This document shows, in pieces, positions 51,637 to 62,539 of a stretch of DNA of 64,000 nucleotides. The stretch lies in NCBI RefSeq assembly GCF_900177325.1, contig NZ_FXBL01000004.1, positions 2,914,001 through 2,978,000 on the forward strand, in the 5' to 3' direction. This DNA is from Mesorhizobium australicum (lineage in GTDB: Bacteria; Pseudomonadota; Alphaproteobacteria; Rhizobiales; Rhizobiaceae). A model generated the notes under the pieces. That model made no database searches and had not been told where the DNA came from. It was given only the letters and a program-made list of their open reading frames with translations. Position 1 is the first letter of the stretch. Each line of letters begins with the position of its first letter. The translations under genes were made by a program, and so were the position numbers.

Positions 51637-51916
51637 TCCTCGATCTGAAGACGAAACAGATCGCATAGAACCTTACGACTTGGCAGACGGCGCGCGTCCG
51701 AACAGGGGCCCGCGAAACCGGCGGCAGGCGAGGTTCCAGCCAAACGCTCGATGCCATTTTCCGGACGTGACCGCTTGGAAGGCCTGGCTGGCCGGAAGGT
51801 AGAGCAGGGCGGGCCTCACGCACGAACTCGTCGATCGCTCGCACGCAGGAACCGAAACGAGCATCGCAGCATTGTGGGAGAACTGCCAAGCCGCACATCC
51901 TCCGGAGGAAACAAGA
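51637..51916. promoter_or_regulatory. Upstream region of the catalase gene
   Basis: These 280 bases hold the catalase promoter. GGAAC at 51848-51852 could be the -35 of a general-stress (EcfG) promoter, but no matching GTT element is present at the right spacing. CGGAGGAAACA before 51917 is a strong ribosome binding site. Confidence 0.4.
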
Positions 51917-54028
<2,112 letters not shown>

Positions 54029-54054
54029 CCGGAGAGGCATCCCGGGAGGCTCTC

Positions 54055-54564
54055 ATGCAGATCATTCGCACCGACGTCGAACGTGCCACCACGTCGACTG
54101 GGGAACCCGTCCTGCGCGTCTTCTTCCGAGGGGAGGACGGGGACTGCGTCACCGTCGACATGGCGCAGGCCGAGGCCGGCAACGACGCGGCGGTACTCGA
54201 CCGCGCACGGGCGATCCTGGTTCAGACCGCCACATTCGATCTCGCGGCAAACGATTACGACATCCAGAGCAACGGCAATTTCGACGAGGTCGCCGTCACT
54301 GCCGCGAACGACGAGAACGGCGGTGTCTACATTTTCGAGTATCGTGACGGGGAGGGTAGCCGACAGGTTCCTCCGTCCAGTATGCCAAGCTTCGAAGCCG
54401 CGCGCGAGGAGGCGGTTCGCTGCGCGATCGATCTCCTGGCCGACCTGGAGCCGGGCACGGATGCGCTCTCCGGCTGGCTGGTGCGGGTGCGCAGCCCGAC
54501 CGGCGATCTACTCTGCTCGATCGACGTGCAGGAGGCAGAGGCCATCCGCCAGTCGAGGGAATGA
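54055..54564 (+). CDS. Hypothetical protein with DUF6894-like tail
   Basis: This 169-residue acidic protein starts MQIIRTDVERATT behind GGGAGG, 26 bases after katE. The first 110 residues are unfamiliar and beta-rich, with many Asp/Asn. The tail, PSFEAAREEAVRCAIDLLAD through VRVRSPTGDLLCSIDV, resembles the short DUF6894 domain seen in many rhizobial stress-linked proteins. No signal peptide. Co-transcription with catalase is likely from spacing. Confidence 0.65.
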   Translation: MQIIRTDVERATTSTGEPVLRVFFRGEDGDCVTVDMAQAEAGNDAAVLDRARAILVQTATFDLAANDYDIQSNGNFDEVAVTAANDENGGVYIFEYRDGEGSRQVPPSSMPSFEAAREEAVRCAIDLLADLEPGTDALSGWLVRVRSPTGDLLCSIDVQEAEAIRQSRE

Positions 54565-54853
54565 CCGGCAGGACACTCGAGAAGGCTGACAGTGTCGATC
54601 AGTCGCCTGATCTGGATCACCTCGTCGTACTTGCCGAGTCCGTTTCAGGCTCTCGAGGCTAAACAGCTGCAGCTCGTCCAACGGCCTTCATGTTGTCGAC
54701 GCGAAGGTCTATAAGATCGCCAAGATTGTTGATCCCTGGACGCGCTTTGGTGCCGGTGCTTTGCCTTGGTGGATATCGCTTTCGGTGTCGCTCTCATATC
54801 AGGCATCGGAGCGCACAAAGGCGTAGTCGCTCATGATTACTGCTTAAAAAAAC
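54565..54853. other. 289-bp intergenic region before dusA
   Basis: No start-to-stop frame is convincing. A run of codons ending KIVDPWTRFGAGALPWW (54713-54826) is open but has no credible start. The dusA ATG is preceded by TTAAAAAAACATG with only a weak ribosome binding site. Confidence 0.45.
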
Positions 54854-55846
54854 ATGACATATCAATCACATAGATTTGCCATCGCACCGATGATGGACTG
54901 GACGGACCGGCATTGCCGGTTGCTGCATCGACAGCTGTCGCGGCATGCGTTGCTCTACACCGAGATGGTGGTGGCCGATGCGGTGATCCATGGCGACCGT
55001 CAGCGGCTGCTTGGCTTTGATGCGGTCGAGCACCCGGTCGCCTTGCAGCTTGGCGGGTCGGATCCGCAGAAGCTGGCGGAGGCAGCGCGGGTCGGGGCGG
55101 ACTTCGGCTATGACGAGATCAACGTCAATTGCGGCTGTCCGTCGGACCGGGTCCAGTCGGGCACGTTCGGCGCCTGCCTGATGCGCACGCCGGGGCTGGT
55201 CGCCGAAGGTGTCGCCGCGATGAAGCGGGCGGTCGACGTGCCGGTGACGGTGAAATGCCGTATCGGCGTCGACGAGCAGGACACGGAAGTCGCGCTCGAC
55301 GCGATGGCGGAAGCGGTGTTCGCCGCCGGGGCCGACGCACTGTGGGTGCATGCGCGCAAGGCCTGGCTGGAAGGCCTGAGCCCGAAGGAGAACCGCGACA
55401 TCCCGCCGCTCGACTATGGCCGGGTCTATCGGCTGAAGCAGAAATATCCGAACCGGTTCATCGGCATAAACGGTGGAATTCACTCGCTGGATGAGGCTGA
55501 GGCGCATCTTGCCCATGTCGACGGCGTGATGCTCGGGCGGGCCGCCTATCATACGCCGGACATCCTTGCGGAGGTGGATGCGCGCTTCTACGGCGCGCCG
55601 GCGCGCGCCTTCGATCCGGAGGCTCTGATCGAGGCGATGGCGGAATATGCCGGGCGGCACATCGCGGCCGGGGGCAAGCTGGGACAGGTGACGCGGCACA
55701 TGGTGGGGCTCTTCCATGGCCGAAAGGGCGCGCGCCGCTTCCGCCAGATCCTGTCGACCGAGGCGACGCGGCCGGGCGCAGGGCCGGACGTTATCCGCCG
55801 CGCCTATGCGGCCGTCGAAGGCGAAGCGGGCCGCGAGGCGGCCTGA
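54854..55846 (+). CDS. dusA: tRNA-dihydrouridine(20/20a) synthase DusA
   Basis: This 330-residue FMN enzyme reduces uridine 20/20a in tRNA D-loops. It opens FAIAPMMDWTDRHCRLLHRQ. The catalytic-cysteine segment is DEINVNCGCPSDRVQSGTFG, and VKCRIGVDEQ and IGINGGIHSLDEAEAHL supply FMN and phosphate contacts. The MVGLFHGRKGARRFRQIL helix is characteristic of DusA. dusA genes are favoured integration sites for some genomic islands, but I see no att duplication in the window. Confidence 0.94.
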   Translation: MTYQSHRFAIAPMMDWTDRHCRLLHRQLSRHALLYTEMVVADAVIHGDRQRLLGFDAVEHPVALQLGGSDPQKLAEAARVGADFGYDEINVNCGCPSDRVQSGTFGACLMRTPGLVAEGVAAMKRAVDVPVTVKCRIGVDEQDTEVALDAMAEAVFAAGADALWVHARKAWLEGLSPKENRDIPPLDYGRVYRLKQKYPNRFIGINGGIHSLDEAEAHLAHVDGVMLGRAAYHTPDILAEVDARFYGAPARAFDPEALIEAMAEYAGRHIAAGGKLGQVTRHMVGLFHGRKGARRFRQILSTEATRPGAGPDVIRRAYAAVEGEAGREAA

Positions 55847-55855
55847 CGAAGAGCG

Positions 55856-56557
55856 TCAGTCGATCAGCACCATGCGGTCGCCGCGCACGTCGTAACCCGA
55901 CAGCGAGTTGAGGAAGCTCATCCCGAGCAGGCTGGTGTCCAGCACGCCGGGCTGGGCCACGAGCACGACCTGCCTTTGCCTCACGATGTTGCCGACGCGG
56001 ATTTCATCGGCGGTAACGCGGGCGGCGCGCGTCATCCCGTTGGCCGTCGAGATCGGGATGTCGAAGGACAGCGCGCCGATGTCGAAGCCGGCGCTGGCCG
56101 CGTCGGCGCTGGTGAGCACCGTGGTCGTGGCGCCGGTGTCGACGAGGAAACGCACGCTCCTGCCGTCGACCTCGGCGCGCGCCTGGAAATGGCCGTCGCC
56201 CTGCTTGTCGAGGAGCACGGTCCGGCTGCCGTCCGAGGCCGTCATCGAGATCGGGCTGCCGGGAATGAGGCCCGCGGTCAGCCGACTACCGATGTCCTGC
56301 AACTCGTAGCGGAACTGGTAGACGGCGATGAAGGCGACGATGATGACCAGCCACATCGCAAGGCTGCGCCCAACCGTGCCGATCGGAATGCCCGAGCCGA
56401 GGATGCCGGACGCCACCACCGCGCCGAAGATGCCGAGATAGAGCAGGCGGCCGAAATCCTGGTCGGCCATGTTCAGAGCCTGCCCGGACCCGCCGAAGAC
56501 GAGGAAGACGAGGCCGGCGGCCATGACGGCTGCGACGAACCACCAGACGCGGTCCAT
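55856..56557 (-). CDS. Membrane-anchored retropepsin-like aspartic protease
   Basis: This 233-residue protein belongs to the TIGR02281 type. Three membrane helices lie in the first 85 residues. A retroviral-type aspartic protease domain follows: SVRFLVDTGATTTVLTSADA holds the single active-site motif (DTGAT), and LLGMSFLNSLSGYDV the conserved C-terminal part. Such enzymes act as dimers; rickettsial and rhizobial members are proteolytically active. It ends next to dusA (convergent) and is one base downstream of the DUF1289 gene. Confidence 0.87.
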   Translation of the reverse strand: MDRVWWFVAAVMAAGLVFLVFGGSGQALNMADQDFGRLLYLGIFGAVVASGILGSGIPIGTVGRSLAMWLVIIVAFIAVYQFRYELQDIGSRLTAGLIPGSPISMTASDGSRTVLLDKQGDGHFQARAEVDGRSVRFLVDTGATTTVLTSADAASAGFDIGALSFDIPISTANGMTRAARVTADEIRVGNIVRQRQVVLVAQPGVLDTSLLGMSFLNSLSGYDVRGDRMVLID

Positions 56558-56558
56558 G

Positions 56559-56846
56559 TCAGAGGCCTTCCGCCCGTTCGCGCGCTAGGCGGCTGCGCCG
56601 GGTTTCGCGCCGGGGGCGCCGCTCGACCGTCTCGAGCCGCGCGGGGAGCTCGGCCATCACGGCGCGGCGCGTCTCCGGCGTCATGGAGAGCCACGCACCG
56701 ATCTCGTCGCGCGTGCGGCCGCATCCGAAACAGTAGCCGGTCTTCATGTCGATCGAGCAGACCAGGATGCAGGGGGATTCGATGGCAGCCAAGGCGTCGT
56801 CCTGTGCGGTTGACAAGGATGTGGGCCAATCGACCGGTCGATGCAA
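56559..56846 (-). CDS. DUF1289 small cysteine-rich protein
   Basis: This 95-residue protein has the DUF1289 core SPCILVCSIDMKTGYCFGCG with four cysteines suited to bind zinc or an Fe-S centre, then GRTRDEIGAWLSMTP. The C-terminal tail is strongly basic. The role is unknown. The N-terminal 20 residues are uncertain because alternative starts are available. It is divergent to cobT with 84 bases between them. Confidence 0.82.
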   Translation of the reverse strand: MHRPVDWPTSLSTAQDDALAAIESPCILVCSIDMKTGYCFGCGRTRDEIGAWLSMTPETRRAVMAELPARLETVERRPRRETRRSRLARERAEGL

Positions 56847-56930
56847 GGCCCCGCGCTTATGCCGTTGGCCTCATTGTGCTGCGGCGGTCGACGCGTTAGA
56901 GCGCGCCATTCGAACAAGTTGGGTCCGCTC

Positions 56931-57920
56931 ATGTCCACCGAACATCCGCTCGACGATTTCCGCGCGCTGCTGCAGCGCATGCCGGCGCTGGACGCGCAGG
57001 CGGGGGGCGCAGCGCGCCAATTGTTCGAGACGCAAGGGGCGGGCGAGAGCCGCCTCGCCGACGTCGCGGCGCTGATCGCCGCCGTCACCGGCGGGCGGCC
57101 GTCGATGAGCCGGCCGTCGCTGGCGCTGTTCGCAGGCGCGCACGGGATTGCCCGCCACGGCATCTCGTCGCGGCGGATGGATGCGACGCTCGCGACCGTC
57201 GCCGCCTGCGGCTCGGGCGACGCGCCGGTGAGCCATCTCTGCGCGGCGAACATGATCGGGCTCAAGGTCTACGACCTGGCGCTGCACCTGCCGACTGGCG
57301 ATATCTCGACAGCGCCGGCGATGGACGAGCGCAACGCGGCCGCTACCATGGCCTTCGGCATGGAGGCGATCGCCGGCGGGGCCGACTGCGTGCTGGCCGG
57401 ATCGATCGCCTCGACCGGCGACGAGACGGTCGCGACGGCACTGTTCTGCGCCTTCCACGGCGGCGATCCGGCCGAATGGCTGCCGGAGGGCGATCATGCC
57501 CTGCGCCGCGCCGAACTGGTGTCGGCCGCACTCGGGACCCATCGCGCGGTGCTCGGCGATCCGCTGGCGGCGCTTGCGGCGCTCGGCGGACGCGAGTTCG
57601 CCGCCATGGCGGGTGCCATCCTGGCGGCGCGTGTCGAGAAGGTGCCTGTGATCCTGGACGGGGTGACGGCGCTCGCGGCCGCCTCTGCCCTGTGGGCCGC
57701 CGATCCTGCAGCCATTGCGCATTGCATGCTGGCGGATGCGCCCGCGGGCGCCGGGCAGCGTGCGGCGGAACGGCTGGGACTGGTGCCGCTGCTGGGCGAA
57801 GGGCTGGCGGGGGGCGAGGGCACGGCGGCGGCGCTGGCGACGGCCACCGTCCGCGATGCGCTCGCGCTGCATGCGGGGTTCGCGGCGCAGGCGCGCGCGG
57901 CAACTCATCACCATCACTGA
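56931..57920 (+). CDS. cobT: Nicotinate-nucleotide--dimethylbenzimidazole phosphoribosyltransferase
   Basis: This 329-residue enzyme activates the lower ligand (DMB) for cobalamin assembly. Family segments include RPSLALFAGAHGIARHGIS, GDISTAPAMDERNAAATMAF, LGTHRAVLGDPLAALAALGG and the C-terminal GLVPLLGEGLAGGEGTAAAL with the catalytic glutamate. The start MSTEHPLDDF was chosen over an upstream ATG. An oddity is the natural tail ATHHHH at the C-terminus. No other cobalamin genes are in the window. Confidence 0.93.
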   Translation: MSTEHPLDDFRALLQRMPALDAQAGGAARQLFETQGAGESRLADVAALIAAVTGGRPSMSRPSLALFAGAHGIARHGISSRRMDATLATVAACGSGDAPVSHLCAANMIGLKVYDLALHLPTGDISTAPAMDERNAAATMAFGMEAIAGGADCVLAGSIASTGDETVATALFCAFHGGDPAEWLPEGDHALRRAELVSAALGTHRAVLGDPLAALAALGGREFAAMAGAILAARVEKVPVILDGVTALAAASALWAADPAAIAHCMLADAPAGAGQRAAERLGLVPLLGEGLAGGEGTAAALATATVRDALALHAGFAAQARAATHHHH

Positions 57921-57926
57921 GAGAAA

Positions 57927-59456
57927 TCAGGCGGCGCGGGAATCCCGGCGTCCGCCCTGCGCCGTCGGCACGGCCGGCAGGCTTTCCATCACGCGCGAGC
58001 GCGGGAAGATGGCGATCGCCTCGGTGCCTTCGCGGATCTTCGAGCGCAGGTCGAACTCGCCGCCATGCATGGCGACGAGGCCCTGGACGATCGGCAGGCC
58101 GAGCCCGGTTCCCTGCTCGGCGCTCTTGATGGCGATCGCGCCCTGGCCGAAGGCCGCGAGCACGACCGGGATCTCGTCGGGCGGAATGCCGGGACCATTG
58201 TCCCTGACCGAGAGATACTGGCCGCCGCCTGCGGTCCAGCCCACCTTGACCTGGATCTCGCCGCCGGTCGGCGTGAACTTGACCGCGTTGGAGAGCAGGT
58301 TGAGCGCGACCTGGCGCACGGCTCGCTCATCGGCAAACAGCCGCGGCAGGCCCTGCTCGAACTGCTGGACGATGCGGATGTCCTTGGCGCGGGCCCTCAG
58401 CTCCATCATGTGGCAGCACTCCTCGGCCGTCTCGGCGAGATAGAGCGGCTCCTCGTGCAGCCGGTAGCGCCCGGCCTCGATGCGCGAGAGATCGAGGATC
58501 TCGTTGATCAGGTTGAGCAGATGTTGTCCCGACGCATGGATGTCGTTGGCGTAGTCCCGGTAGGTGGCGTTGCCGATGGGGCCGAGCACCTCGCTTCCCA
58601 TCACCTCCGAGAAGCCGAGGATGGCGTTGAGCGGCGTGCGCAACTCGTGGCTCATCGAGGCGAGGAAGCGCGACTTGGCGAGGTTGGCGTCCTCGGCGCG
58701 CCGCCGCGCCTCGTCGGACATGGATTTCGCCGTCTCCAGCTCGGCGATCAGGTAGTCCTTCTCGGTGCGGAAGGACAGGAATGCCAAAGCCGACTGGTTG
58801 AGATGGGTGGAGACGTACATGAAGAAGGGCAGCGCGGCGAAGACGAGTCCGGCCATCAGCACCTCGACCGGCTCGCGGTAGTCGATGGCGAACGCGGCGA
58901 AGACGAGCACCGGAAACGTGAATGTGGCCACAAGCGCGCCGCGCAGCGCATAGGCGAGGATCGCCGTCGCCGACAGAGCGAGCAGCAGCACTACCGCCTT
59001 GACCACCGGCAGCGGCTGGATCTGGCAGGCATCGCAGTGCAGCGTGGCGAAATAGGCCCAGCCGAGGCCGGAGACGACATGCGCGGCGAGGAACAGGCGG
59101 CGGGTCTTCTCGGCATCGATCGCCTGCGCCTCGCTGCGGTCGGTCCGGCGGGCGACGACCGCGAGCGCGGCGTAGCAGGACACGGTGATCAGCGCCCAGA
59201 CGAGGATGTCGACGCCCAGCCCGATGAAGATGCCCGCCAGCGCGATCGCCATGACCAGGATGGGGATCGCAGTCGCTCCGTTCAGCGTCGCGCGGGCATG
59301 GTGCTTGAGCAACTCACGGTCGAAGACGGGATTGCCGGACTTCTGCGCGAGCTGGTCGCGCGTCTTGCGCACCGCGCGCGCGACCTCGCTGTTGCGGTGC
59401 GCCTTCGTGCGGTCCACAATATTCTTGTCTGCCGTCGTCGAACGGTTGAGCGCCAT
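57927..59456 (-). CDS. Membrane sensor histidine kinase (PleC/DivJ-like kinase core)
   Basis: This is a 509-residue kinase. Around six membrane helices (about 60-225) form the sensor, with no PAS or HAMP domain visible. A coiled link (EKDYLIAELETAKSMSDEAR) leads to the HisKA domain, SRFLASMSHELRTPLNAILG with the phospho-acceptor His, and the HATPase domain with NLLSNAVKFTP, DNGPGIP and GTGLGLPIV. The kinase core resembles alphaproteobacterial PleC/DivJ/PdhS-type cell-cycle kinases. No response regulator is adjacent, so the partner is encoded elsewhere. Confidence 0.87.
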   Translation of the reverse strand: MALNRSTTADKNIVDRTKAHRNSEVARAVRKTRDQLAQKSGNPVFDRELLKHHARATLNGATAIPILVMAIALAGIFIGLGVDILVWALITVSCYAALAVVARRTDRSEAQAIDAEKTRRLFLAAHVVSGLGWAYFATLHCDACQIQPLPVVKAVVLLLALSATAILAYALRGALVATFTFPVLVFAAFAIDYREPVEVLMAGLVFAALPFFMYVSTHLNQSALAFLSFRTEKDYLIAELETAKSMSDEARRRAEDANLAKSRFLASMSHELRTPLNAILGFSEVMGSEVLGPIGNATYRDYANDIHASGQHLLNLINEILDLSRIEAGRYRLHEEPLYLAETAEECCHMMELRARAKDIRIVQQFEQGLPRLFADERAVRQVALNLLSNAVKFTPTGGEIQVKVGWTAGGGQYLSVRDNGPGIPPDEIPVVLAAFGQGAIAIKSAEQGTGLGLPIVQGLVAMHGGEFDLRSKIREGTEAIAIFPRSRVMESLPAVPTAQGGRRDSRAA

Positions 59457-59529
59457 AAGGTGCCGGAATTTCAGGTCTCTGATGCCAAAGGGAAAATTAC
59501 TTCCGAATGATTAAGAGACCCTTCCCGAA

Positions 59530-60147
59530 ATGAGACGCATGCAAGGCGGCGGGCGTTATCGGCCGCGCAGGGCAACCTACAGGCGAAGTGCCGGCCGCCG
59601 CTATGCCGAATACGCGCTGACATTCGTCCTGTTCATGGCGCTTGCACTGGTCGCGGCCCGCCTTGACCGGACGCAGACCGTGCGTCCGGAGGGCAGGGCG
59701 GTCGTCAATGACGGCGACACGATCACGCTGGCCGGCGAGAGGATCAGGCTGCGCGGTATCGACGCGCCGGAATACGACCAGACCTGCACCCGGGCCGGCG
59801 CGTCCTATCCATGCGGGCGCCAGTCGCGGCGCGAACTCGAACGACTGGTCGCCGGGCGCTCGGTCGCCTGCGAGGGCTGGGAACGGGACAAATACGACCG
59901 CCTGCTCGCGGTCTGCCGCGCCGGCGACATCGACCTCAACCGCAGGCTTGTCGAAGAGGGGTGGGCGATCGCCTATGGCGACTATGCCGACGCCGAGCGG
60001 GCCGCGCGCGCGGCGGCCAAGGGCATCTGGGCCGGCGAATTCGACCGGCCGCGCGCCTGGCGCGAGCTGAAGGGCGGTGTCGCCGAGGCCGAGCACAGCG
60101 CCATGCAGACGATTTTCAACTGGATCAGGCAGGTGCTCGGCTGGTAA
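59530..60147 (+). CDS. Thermonuclease-family (SNase-like) protein
   Basis: The basic N-terminus of this 205-residue protein leads into one membrane helix (about 27-45), followed by an SNase fold: VNDGDTITLAGERIRLRGID with the catalytic arginine, APEYDQTC, then ERDKYDRLLAVC and VEEGWAIAYGDYADAERAAR. It probably degrades nucleic acid outside the inner membrane or is anchored in the periplasm. It is divergent to the histidine kinase and 33 bases before the GST gene. Confidence 0.88.
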   Translation: MRRMQGGGRYRPRRATYRRSAGRRYAEYALTFVLFMALALVAARLDRTQTVRPEGRAVVNDGDTITLAGERIRLRGIDAPEYDQTCTRAGASYPCGRQSRRELERLVAGRSVACEGWERDKYDRLLAVCRAGDIDLNRRLVEEGWAIAYGDYADAERAARAAAKGIWAGEFDRPRAWRELKGGVAEAEHSAMQTIFNWIRQVLGW

Positions 60148-60180
60148 GTCGAACGGGTATCGACGAACGGGAGGAAGGAC

Positions 60181-60792
60181 ATGAAGCTCTATGACGGCGG
60201 ACGCGCGCCCAATCCGCGCCGCGTGCGCATCTATCTGACGGAAAAGGGACTTTCCGTGCCGCTGGTGCCGATCGACATGGGTGCGCTCGGCCACAAGTCG
60301 GAGCCCGTCGCTTCGCTCAACCCGCTGAAGCGCCTGCCGGTGCTGGAGCTGGACGACGGCACTATCCTGACCGAAACGATCGCGATCTGCCGCTATTTCG
60401 AGGAACTGCATCCCGAACCGCCGCTGTTTGGCGTCGGGGCGCTCGGCAAGGCGCGCGTCGAGATGTGGCAGCGGCGGATAGAGCTGAACTTCTTCGCCGT
60501 GGTCGCCAACGCCTTCCGCCACATCCATCCGGCGATGAAGGAATGGGAGATCCCGCAGATCCCCGAATGGGGCGAGGCAAACAAGCCGAAGGCGCTGGAA
60601 TTCATGCATCTTCTCGACCGGGAGCTCGCGTCGCGCGAATTCGCCGCCGGCGACGAATATACGGTGGCCGACATCACCGGCCTCGTCTCGATGGACTTCC
60701 TGAAGCCGGCGCGCATCACCGTGCCGGATGAGCTCACCCATCTGAAGCGCTGGTATGCGGCGATCGCGGCGCGGCCGAGCGCCGGGGCGTGA
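60181..60792 (+). CDS. Glutathione S-transferase family protein
   Basis: This 203-residue protein has an N-terminal thioredoxin-like domain (MKLYDGGRAPNPRRVRIYLT) and the cis-Pro/GSH-contact region NPLKRLPVLELDDGTILTET, then an all-helical C-terminal domain. Conjugates or reduces electrophiles with glutathione; the substrate is unknown. A GGGAGGA ribosome binding site precedes it. It is one base before the next gene and likely co-transcribed with it and the nuclease. Confidence 0.9.
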   Translation: MKLYDGGRAPNPRRVRIYLTEKGLSVPLVPIDMGALGHKSEPVASLNPLKRLPVLELDDGTILTETIAICRYFEELHPEPPLFGVGALGKARVEMWQRRIELNFFAVVANAFRHIHPAMKEWEIPQIPEWGEANKPKALEFMHLLDRELASREFAAGDEYTVADITGLVSMDFLKPARITVPDELTHLKRWYAAIAARPSAGA

Positions 60793-60793
60793 C

Positions 60794-61408
60794 GTGGAGC
60801 AGAGGCTGCGGGCGCTGGCGAATGACGCCCGCGCATGCCGCATCTGCCGCGACGCGCCGCTCGGCAAGCCTCTGCCGCACGAGCCGCGGCCGGTGCTTTG
60901 GCCGTCCTCGACGGCGCGCATCCTGATCGCGGGCCAGGCGCCTGGCACGAAGGTCCATGCCAGCGGCATTCCCTTCGACGACCGCTCCGGCGACAGGCTG
61001 CGCGACTGGCTCGGCGTGACGCGGGCGGAGTTCTACGACAACGACCGGTTTGCGATCCTGCCGATGGGCTTCTGCTTTCCGGGGCAGGATGCCAAGGGCG
61101 GCGACCTGCCGCCACGCCGCGAATGCGCGCCCGCCTGGCGCAGGCCATTGATGGACCTGATGCCGCAGATCGATCTCGTGCTGGCAATCGGCATCTATGC
61201 GCAGGCCTGGCACATGGGGAAACAGCGCGGCGTCAGCCTGACCGAGACGGTCGCGCGCTGGCGTGAGATTTTCGAGGCGAGTGCCGCCCCCCATGTCCTG
61301 CCGCTGCCGCATCCGTCATGGCGCAACACCGGCTGGCTCAGGCGCAACCCGTGGTTCGAAGCCGACCTCGTGCCACTTTTGAGGACGGAAGTGAGGGCGC
61401 GGTTCTGA
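60794..61408 (+). CDS. Uracil-DNA glycosylase family protein
   Basis: This 204-residue protein uses a GTG start one base after the GST stop. The superfamily motifs are ARILIAGQAPGTKVHASGIP followed by FDDRSGDRLRDWLG, and the late LPHPSWRNTGWLRRNPWF. N-terminal CRIC plus later cysteines (CFPG, RECAP) could hold an Fe-S cluster as in family 4/5 enzymes. Some members of this COG1573-like group have no proven glycosylase activity, so the reaction is not certain. Confidence 0.82.
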   Translation: MEQRLRALANDARACRICRDAPLGKPLPHEPRPVLWPSSTARILIAGQAPGTKVHASGIPFDDRSGDRLRDWLGVTRAEFYDNDRFAILPMGFCFPGQDAKGGDLPPRRECAPAWRRPLMDLMPQIDLVLAIGIYAQAWHMGKQRGVSLTETVARWREIFEASAAPHVLPLPHPSWRNTGWLRRNPWFEADLVPLLRTEVRARF

Positions 61409-61516
61409 GCCGTTGGAATTTCATCCTCCAATGGGTGCTCTTCGAAGTGTGATTTTGCCTTGAAATGACATTCCTGAATCTGGCATTTGAAAGAAAAAAC
61501 TTGCCGGAGAATCCCG

Positions 61517-62002
61517 ATGGACCGCCTCGACCGGAAAATACTTCGCCTCCTCCAGGAGGATTCGACGCTCGCCGTCGCCGACGTGGCGAAGAAGGTCGGC
61601 CTGTCCACCACGCCCTGCTGGCGCCGCATCCAGAAATTGGAGGAGGAAGGCGTGATCCGCCGCCGGGTCGCTATCCTCGATCCGGTCAAGGTGAATGCGC
61701 GGGTGACGGTGTTCATCTCGATCCGCACCTCATCGCACAGCCTCGAATGGCTGAAGCGCTTCTCGGAAGTGGTGCAGGAGTTTCCGGAAGTGGTCGAGTT
61801 CTATCGCATGAGCGGCGATGTCGACTACCTGATCCGGGTCGTGGTGCCCGACATCGCGGCCTATGACGCGTTCTATAAGCGGCTGATCGCCAGGATCGAG
61901 ATCCGCGACGTGTCGTCGTCCTTCGCGATGGAGCAGATCAAATATACGACGGAGCTTCCGCTCGACTACATGGTGCTCGACAAGGATTCGGCGAACGCCT
62001 GA
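61517..62002 (+). CDS. Lrp/AsnC-family transcriptional regulator
   Basis: This 161-residue protein starts MDRLDRKILRLLQEDSTLAV behind GGAGA. The helix-turn-helix is VADVAKKVGLSTTPCWRRIQ and the RAM domain includes VVEFYRMSGDVDYLIRVVVP. It probably responds to an amino acid or related ligand. It is a different member from the PutR protein at 3859 and has no obvious linked amino-acid gene, so the regulon is unknown. Confidence 0.9.
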   Translation: MDRLDRKILRLLQEDSTLAVADVAKKVGLSTTPCWRRIQKLEEEGVIRRRVAILDPVKVNARVTVFISIRTSSHSLEWLKRFSEVVQEFPEVVEFYRMSGDVDYLIRVVVPDIAAYDAFYKRLIARIEIRDVSSSFAMEQIKYTTELPLDYMVLDKDSANA

Positions 62003-62009
62003 TCGACGG

Positions 62010-62489
62010 CTATTTGGCGAGCCTTCGCCAGGGATTTCCAATTCCCGCCGGCGGCGGAGCGCCCGCCGTGTGGACAACCGTTGCGCGGGCGATGGCGTAA
62101 GCGCTGTCGAGCTGCTTCACACCGTCGATCATCAGCACCTGCTGGCGCTCTTCGGCGGCGATCAGCCTGCCCGAAACCGTGACAGCCTCGTAGATCTCCT
62201 CCAGCCGGAAAGGCTCGGCCAGGGAGACGCGCACGAGCTGGTTGGGCGGGGGCGCCGCGGTGTGGATGCAGGCGCCCGCCCAGGGCACGAGGAGGAACTC
62301 GTAGACGAGGTCGTTCTCGCGATCGACGGGAAGCAGATAGCCGTCGAGGCGCACGTCCAGCCCCGCCGCCGAGGGCGCGACGGCAAGTTGCTTCCAGGAG
62401 ACGGGCCGTGGCCCCTCCTCAGCCGCGGCGAGCCCCTGCGGCATCATGGCAAGACATGCGAGCGCGAATGCGCGCAGCAGGTTTTCCAT
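62010..62489 (-). CDS. DUF3299 secreted protein
   Basis: This 159-residue protein has a signal peptide MENLLRAFALACLAMMPQGL ending near AAAEE. The mature part reads WKQLAV, LDVRLDGYLLPVDRENDLVY and LLVPWAGACIHTAAPPPNQL, the DUF3299 pattern with a conserved cysteine. Family genes are often near lipoprotein/ABC export genes, but here it stands between a regulator and a repair gene. Probably periplasmic; function unknown. Confidence 0.82.
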   Translation of the reverse strand: MENLLRAFALACLAMMPQGLAAAEEGPRPVSWKQLAVAPSAAGLDVRLDGYLLPVDRENDLVYEFLLVPWAGACIHTAAPPPNQLVRVSLAEPFRLEEIYEAVTVSGRLIAAEERQQVLMIDGVKQLDSAYAIARATVVHTAGAPPPAGIGNPWRRLAK

Positions 62490-62539
62490 TCGGGAAAGCC
62501 CTTTCGACACGTCGATTGAAGCGCCGCGCGAAGCGCGCG

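Noticed and set aside
51634..51671. TGATCC followed by TAGAAC upstream of katE, as a possible RpoE promoter
   Set aside because: The spacer is 26 bases, far from the 17-18 seen in the convincing promoters.
51848..51873. GGAAC upstream of katE as a general-stress sigma (EcfG) -35
   Set aside because: No GTT -10 element at 16-18 bases.
54650..54826. An open stretch ending in IVDPWTRFGAGALPWWISLS, possible small gene
   Set aside because: No credible start codon or ribosome binding site in frame, and no recognisable family.
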